DNA of 64,000 nt from the NCBI GenBank assembly GCA_963841425.1, contig CAWJCL010000003.1, positions 62,001 to 126,000 on the forward strand, given 5' to 3'. The notes beneath the pieces are model-generated. The model was given only the letters and a program-made list of their open reading frames with translations, was not told the origin of the DNA and did not search any database. The stretch comes from DATEOR01 sp963841425. GTDB taxonomy: Bacteria > Actinomycetota > Thermoleophilia > Gaiellales > Gaiellaceae. Numbering within the stretch: the first letter of the stretch is position 1; every line of letters starts with the position of its first letter. This document shows positions 60,395-64,000 of this stretch, one piece after another. The position numbers and the translations under genes are program-made.

Positions 60395-60604
60395 ATGAAG
60401 AGCAATGGAAACGGCAGGGCGGCCGCCCTTGCGTCGATTCTCTCGCTGCTCTTCACGGGCCTCGGCGCGATGCTTCTCGCGCTTGTCTTCGCCAATCTCG
60501 GGCGGGCCTACCCGAAGGCGGGCGGCCGGTCCTACTCCGCCCGCCGAGCGTTCGGCGGCTCCGTCGGGTTCCAAACGGCTTGGGCGTACTGGATCGCGGC
60601 CTAG
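60395..60604 (+). pseudogene. APC-family amino-acid permease fragment
   Basis: A 69-codon frame with a start and ribosome-binding site (AAAGGAGG) encodes SLLFTGLGAMLLALVFANLG, AYPKAGGRSYSARRAFGGS and VGFQTAWAYWIAA. These match helices 2-3 of APC-superfamily permeases (compare the usual TGGPYxYARRAFG). The first helix with its substrate-binding glycines and the remaining nine helices are missing. It could be expressed as a short peptide but cannot transport. The next gene's GTG overlaps its TAG stop. Confidence 0.7.
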
Positions 60605-61959
60605 TGCCTTCCATCATCCCAGTGCGGATCGCCCCGACGCCCGGCTCGGCAGCGCGGAGTCGAGCACTGCGCCAGGCGTGGGCGCGGGGAAGAACGACCC
60701 GGAACGACGCCCTGGTCTTCTCGAGCGCACTCGCAGTCATCGCTCTGCACGCTGCAATCGACTCGTTCGTCGCGCCCGAGCCGGGCACGGGCCCGTTTGA
60801 CCACTTGCTGCGCGGGTCGGTCTCGATCGCCATTCTGGGCCTGGCGGTCGGTGTCTATCCGCGTCTTCCAGCGGGTGGACGCGCGGCCCTCGCCGCAACC
60901 TTCGGCGCGCTCGCGCTCGAGGGCGCATCCCTGGCGGTCGCCGGGGCGCTGGCCGTCGGGCCCCGCGGGGAAGACTGGACGGGCTTCCTGCTCGTGCCGG
61001 TCGGTGTCGTCCTCGTTTCTCTCGGCCTGCTTCTGCTCTGGCGTTCTCGCAAGCCGGGTCGCTTCCGCTGGCTTCGCCGACTCGGCCTGGCGCTCGGCAC
61101 GGTTCTCGTGGCCTATTGGCTCGTCGTGCCTGTCGGAATGGCTCTCCTCGCAACCCACCGTCCGCGAGCAGCTGCCCAGCCGGCCGACCTTGGGAGGCCG
61201 TATCAGGAGGTCACGCTGCGAACGAGCGACGGCCTCGAGCTTGCTGCTCGGTACGTGCCCTCGCGCAACGGGAGCGCAGTCATCTCGTATCCAACGCGTC
61301 AGGGCGACCTGGCGCAGGCGCGGATGCTCGTTCGCGACGGGTACGGCGTCCTGCTCCTCGACGCACGCGGGTACGACGGCAGCGAGGGCGACCCGAACCT
61401 CTTCGGCTGGGACGATGCGAAAGACATCGACGCTGCCGTTGCGTGGTTGCAGCAACGGCCGGACGTGGTGGACGGGCGAATCGGCGGCATCGGCTTTTCC
61501 GTCGGGGGCGAGGCGATGATCGAGGCTGCGGCCTCGAACCCGGGGCTTCGCGCTGTGGTGTCGGAAGGGGCGGGAGTGCGGTCGGTCCGCGAGGACCTGC
61601 TTCGCGGGCCCCGCGGATGGTTCGCGCTCCCGGCAGCCGCAGTCCAGACCGCCGCGCTCACCGTCATGAGCGGCACGCCGCCCCCTCCCTCGCTCGAGAA
61701 GCTCGTTCCGCGCATTGCACCGCGCCCCGTATTCCTCATCTATGCAGGCCGTGGTGGAGGGGGCGAGGAGTTGAACAGTGAGTATTTCGAGCACGCTTCC
61801 GCCTCGAGCACTCTTTGGAAGATCGAGGACGCCCGCCACGTGGGTGGCTTCCAGGCTCGGCCTGAGGAGTACGAGCGCCGGGTGATCGGCTTCTTCGACC
61901 GTGCTCTGCCGGCGAAAGTTCAGACGGCGTACGCCCGGGGCTTTCCCCTGGAACACTGA
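60604..61959 (+). CDS. membrane-anchored alpha/beta hydrolase
   Basis: A 451-residue protein with four or five N-terminal helices (about residues 35-185: LVFSSALAVIALHAA, SVSIAILGLAVGVY, FLLVPVGVVLVSLGLLLLW) and a C-terminal alpha/beta hydrolase domain with the nucleophile elbow GIGFSVGGEA, DARGYDGSEGD in the oxyanion region and a likely catalytic histidine in DARHVGGF. The start is GTG 60604; GTG 60622 is also possible. A dipeptidyl-peptidase, acyl-hydrolase or esterase role is possible. Cotranscription with the APC fragment is likely. Confidence 0.82.
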   Translation: MPSIIPVRIAPTPGSAARSRALRQAWARGRTTRNDALVFSSALAVIALHAAIDSFVAPEPGTGPFDHLLRGSVSIAILGLAVGVYPRLPAGGRAALAATFGALALEGASLAVAGALAVGPRGEDWTGFLLVPVGVVLVSLGLLLLWRSRKPGRFRWLRRLGLALGTVLVAYWLVVPVGMALLATHRPRAAAQPADLGRPYQEVTLRTSDGLELAARYVPSRNGSAVISYPTRQGDLAQARMLVRDGYGVLLLDARGYDGSEGDPNLFGWDDAKDIDAAVAWLQQRPDVVDGRIGGIGFSVGGEAMIEAAASNPGLRAVVSEGAGVRSVREDLLRGPRGWFALPAAAVQTAALTVMSGTPPPPSLEKLVPRIAPRPVFLIYAGRGGGGEELNSEYFEHASASSTLWKIEDARHVGGFQARPEEYERRVIGFFDRALPAKVQTAYARGFPLEH

Positions 61960-62121
61960 GGTGCCCCGGCGCCGGCTTCGGTGAGCGCGAACGGCTGCGC
62001 GGTCCCTGCTTCAATCCGGGCCTCCCCGTTTTGCGTAGGTCCGTTCGATGAGAGCTGTTCTCCCGGCGGGCGCGGCTGAACACGCTGCTCGACGGATCCC
62101 GTCGATCCCGGGTCTGGCGAG

Positions 62122-63111
62122 GTGAGGCGCGTGCAGGACGGCGCACAGGCGTTCTGGCTGCGCGCGCCCGGCTGCGGGGAGATCCGGCCGGCCACGCTAC
62201 GCGAGCCGGGGCGGGACGACGTGGTGGTGCGCACCGTTCGGTCCGGCGTCAGCCGCGGCACCGAGGCGCTGGTGTTCCGGGGCGGCGTGCCGCCGAGCCA
62301 GTACGCCGCGATGCGGGCGCCTTTCCAGGAGGGGGACTTCCCTGGGCCAGTCAAATACGGCTATCTCAGCGTCGGCGTCGTCGAGCAGGGCCCGCCGGAG
62401 CTGCACGGCCGGACGGTCTTCTGCCTGTACCCGCACCAGACGGCCTACGTGGTTCCGGCCGGCGCCGTCACCGTGGTGCCGGAGGGCGTGCCACCCGCAC
62501 GGGCCGTGCTCGCCGGCATCGTCGAGACCGCCGTCAACGCGCTGTGGGACGCCGCGCCCCTGGTGGGCGACCGAGTCGCCGTTGTCGGCGCCGGGATGGT
62601 CGGCTGCACCGTCGCACGCCTGCTCAGCCGGTTCCCGGCCGTGCAGGTCGTGCTCGTCGACATAGACGCCGGCAGGGCTGATGTGGCGGGTGCGCTCGGC
62701 GTCGACTTCGCGGCGCCGGCCGATGCCGCGTGCGGTCGCGACCTCGTCGTGCACACGAGCGCGACGTCTGCAGGCCTCCAGCGGTCACTGGACCTGCTCG
62801 GCCCCGAGGGCACGGTCCTCGACCTCAGCTGGTACGGCGACGCCGATGTTCGGCTGTCGCTCGGGGGCGCGTTCCACTCGCGGCGCCTCGGGCTCCGCGC
62901 CAGCCAGGTCGGCACGATCTCGCCGGCCCGAAGCGGGAGCCGCACGACGGCCGACCGGTTGGCACTTGCGCTCGACCTCTTGCGCGACCCTGCCTTTGAC
63001 GTGCTCGTCACCGGAGAGTCCCGGTTCGGCGAACTGCCCGACGTGATGGCCCGGCTGGCCGCCGGGAGCCTGCCGGCCCTCTGTCACACGATCACCTACG
63101 GCGAGGGGTAG
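62122..63111 (+). CDS. MDR-superfamily dehydrogenase, probably zinc-independent
   Basis: A 329-residue medium-chain dehydrogenase/reductase. The N-terminal GroES-like half has SGVSRGTEALVFRGG in place of the catalytic zinc site, and the Rossmann half has VAVVGAGMVGCTVARLL. The usual Cys/His zinc ligands and the structural zinc lobe are not seen. It is followed after 12 bases by a PTPS-like gene and then a glycosyltransferase, a grouping I recall from other actinobacteria. GTG 62122 or 62131 may be the start. Confidence 0.85.
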   Translation: MRRVQDGAQAFWLRAPGCGEIRPATLREPGRDDVVVRTVRSGVSRGTEALVFRGGVPPSQYAAMRAPFQEGDFPGPVKYGYLSVGVVEQGPPELHGRTVFCLYPHQTAYVVPAGAVTVVPEGVPPARAVLAGIVETAVNALWDAAPLVGDRVAVVGAGMVGCTVARLLSRFPAVQVVLVDIDAGRADVAGALGVDFAAPADAACGRDLVVHTSATSAGLQRSLDLLGPEGTVLDLSWYGDADVRLSLGGAFHSRRLGLRASQVGTISPARSGSRTTADRLALALDLLRDPAFDVLVTGESRFGELPDVMARLAAGSLPALCHTITYGEG

Positions 63112-63123
63112 ACCCTGTTCAGC

Positions 63124-63513
63124 GTGACCGTCCGCGACCACATGATGGTCGCCCACAGCCTCCGCGGTGACGTGTTCGGGCCGGCGCAGCGACTGCACGG
63201 AGCGACGTACGTGGTCGACGCGACCTTCCGGCGCCGCGAGCTCGACGCGGACGGCATCGTGGTCGACATCGGCCGGGCGACCGAGGAGCTGCGCTCGGTC
63301 CTGGCCGACCTCAACTACCGAAACCTCGACGACGAGCCGGTGTTCGCAGGCATGAACACGACGACGGAGGCGCTCGCCAGGATGATCGCGGATCGACTCG
63401 CGGAGTCCGTGCAAGCGGGCGCCCTGGGCGGCGTCGCCCGGGAGCTCGACGGGCTGTCGGTCACGCTGCACGAGTCCCACGTGGCGTGGGCCAGCTATGA
63501 GCGAGCGCTGTGA
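63124..63513 (+). CDS. 6-pyruvoyl/6-carboxy-tetrahydropterin synthase family protein, variant metal site
   Basis: A 129-residue T-fold protein of the PTPS/QueD family. Usual zinc ligands come from an AAH and an HGH motif; here MMVAHSL is present but the second reads LHGATYVVDATF, so one histidine is replaced by alanine and no catalytic cysteine lies between. NYRNLDDEPVF and NTTTEALARMIADRL correspond to the LDH..LN and PT.EN regions, and LHESHVAWASYE to the C-terminal glutamate. Start GTG 63124; CTG 63115 is possible. It probably acts on a pterin-like substrate with altered chemistry. Confidence 0.8.
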   Translation: MTVRDHMMVAHSLRGDVFGPAQRLHGATYVVDATFRRRELDADGIVVDIGRATEELRSVLADLNYRNLDDEPVFAGMNTTTEALARMIADRLAESVQAGALGGVARELDGLSVTLHESHVAWASYERAL

Positions 63514-64000
63514 GGGCGCTGCACGTCGTCGTACCGGACGGAATCGACGATCCGGCGCGCTCGAGCGGAGGCAACGCCTACGACCGCCGGATCTGCCACG
63601 CGCTCGCCGAGATCGGCTGGCCGGTGGACGTCCACGCTGTCCCGGGCTCCTGGCCGCGACCGGATGCAGCGGCGTACGCAGCGCTCGCCGGTGTCGTCCA
63701 GGACATTCCTGACGGCTCTCTCGCGCTGCTCGACGGACTTGTCGCCTCGACCGCCCCGGAAGTGCTTGTGCCCCAGGCGCACCGGCTGCGTCTCGTCCCG
63801 CTCGTGCACATGCCGTTGGGGCAGGACGCGGCAGCTGGGGACGCCCGTGCGCGGGAAGCCGCCGTTCTGTCGGCCGCGACTTCCGTCGTGACGACGAGCG
63901 CGTGGAGCAAGCGAACGCTGCTCGAGCTGTACTCCTTGCCGGGTGACCGAGTGCATGTCGCCACGCCCGGGGTCGATGCCGCCCCTCTCTCGCCGGGAAC
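63510..64000 (+). CDS. glycosyltransferase family 4-like protein, 3' end outside the window
   Basis: The GTG overlapping the PTPS stop (GTGA) opens a frame that is still open at the window end (163 codons). It reads ALHVVVPDGIDDPARSSGG at the N-terminus, then AYDRRICHALAEIGW and PQAHRLRLVPLVHMPLG, and later SAWSKRTLLELYSLP followed by HVATPGVDAAP. The order of a GGN-type loop, the HMPLG strand and the TSAWSK and PGVD stretches is that of GT-B, GT4-type glycosyltransferases. With its two neighbours it may glycosylate a pterin. Confidence 0.82.
   Translation, partial: MRALHVVVPDGIDDPARSSGGNAYDRRICHALAEIGWPVDVHAVPGSWPRPDAAAYAALAGVVQDIPDGSLALLDGLVASTAPEVLVPQAHRLRLVPLVHMPLGQDAAAGDARAREAAVLSAATSVVTTSAWSKRTLLELYSLPGDRVHVATPGVDAAPLSPG

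Noticed and set aside
1..64000. tRNA, rRNA, CRISPR arrays, insertion sequences or prophage
   Set aside because: No tRNA-like TpsiC arms in the gaps, no spaced repeats, no transposase or integrase motifs were seen on reading both strands.

Overview
The window is GC-rich chromosomal DNA with tightly packed genes, many ATGA, GTGA or TTGA overlaps, frequent GTG and TTG starts and almost no TAA stops. The gene content (OpcA, a short type of 6-phosphogluconate dehydrogenase, separate Tal and Pgi genes, a caa3-type oxidase, DevS-like GAF kinase) points to an actinomycete-type bacterium. My best guess is the class Thermoleophilia (Gaiellales or Solirubrobacterales). That placement rests on remembered gene content, not on a search.

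1-12.3 kb is central and respiratory metabolism. A forward operon tkt(partial)-tal-pgi-gnd-zwf-opcA encodes the pentose phosphate pathway and its link to glycolysis. A reverse operon runs ctaC-ctaD-ctaB, then a 38-residue membrane protein, then an amidase, giving a caa3 oxidase and its haem O synthase. 12.4-16.6 kb carries a small unknown protein, a D-2-hydroxyacid dehydrogenase and 2-oxoglutarate dehydrogenase E1. 16.6-23.6 kb is one operon of two large FtsX-type permeases and two LolD/MacB-type ATPases.

23.7-35.7 kb is mixed: a CocE-type hydrolase, a DUF421 protein with a small partner, a Gfo/Idh/MocA oxidoreductase, a GT8-like glycosyltransferase, an alkaline-phosphatase-fold protein that seems to have lost its acidic metal ligands and nucleophile, a small ABM-like protein, and a polyamine ABC transporter whose potA is convergent with potD-potB-potC.

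35.8-60.4 kb looks like a stress or low-oxygen island. It has four universal stress protein genes, a two-GAF histidine kinase with its NarL-type regulator, an NDH-2-like flavoprotein, a Ca-type P-ATPase, a VIT1/CCC1 transporter, a GNAT/acyl-CoA synthetase fusion, a formate/nitrite channel, an ABC-2 exporter, a small Hsp20, and a redox operon. In transcription order that operon is two small anchored proteins, ApbE, a ferric-reductase-like membrane protein, a ferredoxin and a ferredoxin reductase. The set resembles what mycobacterial DosR controls, and one usp promoter carries an inverted GGGACT-type repeat.

Scattered through the window are decayed transporter genes: an MFS C-terminus (30.3 kb), a PRC-barrel/MgtE-N gene joined to an Nramp gene (46.8-48.0 kb), a P-type ATPase (56.9-57.6 kb) and an amino-acid permease fragment (60.4 kb). 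The last 2 kb holds a zinc-less MDR dehydrogenase, a PTPS-fold protein with altered metal-site residues and the start of a glycosyltransferase, possibly a pathway to a glycosylated pterin. I saw no rRNA, tRNA, CRISPR array, insertion sequence or prophage.
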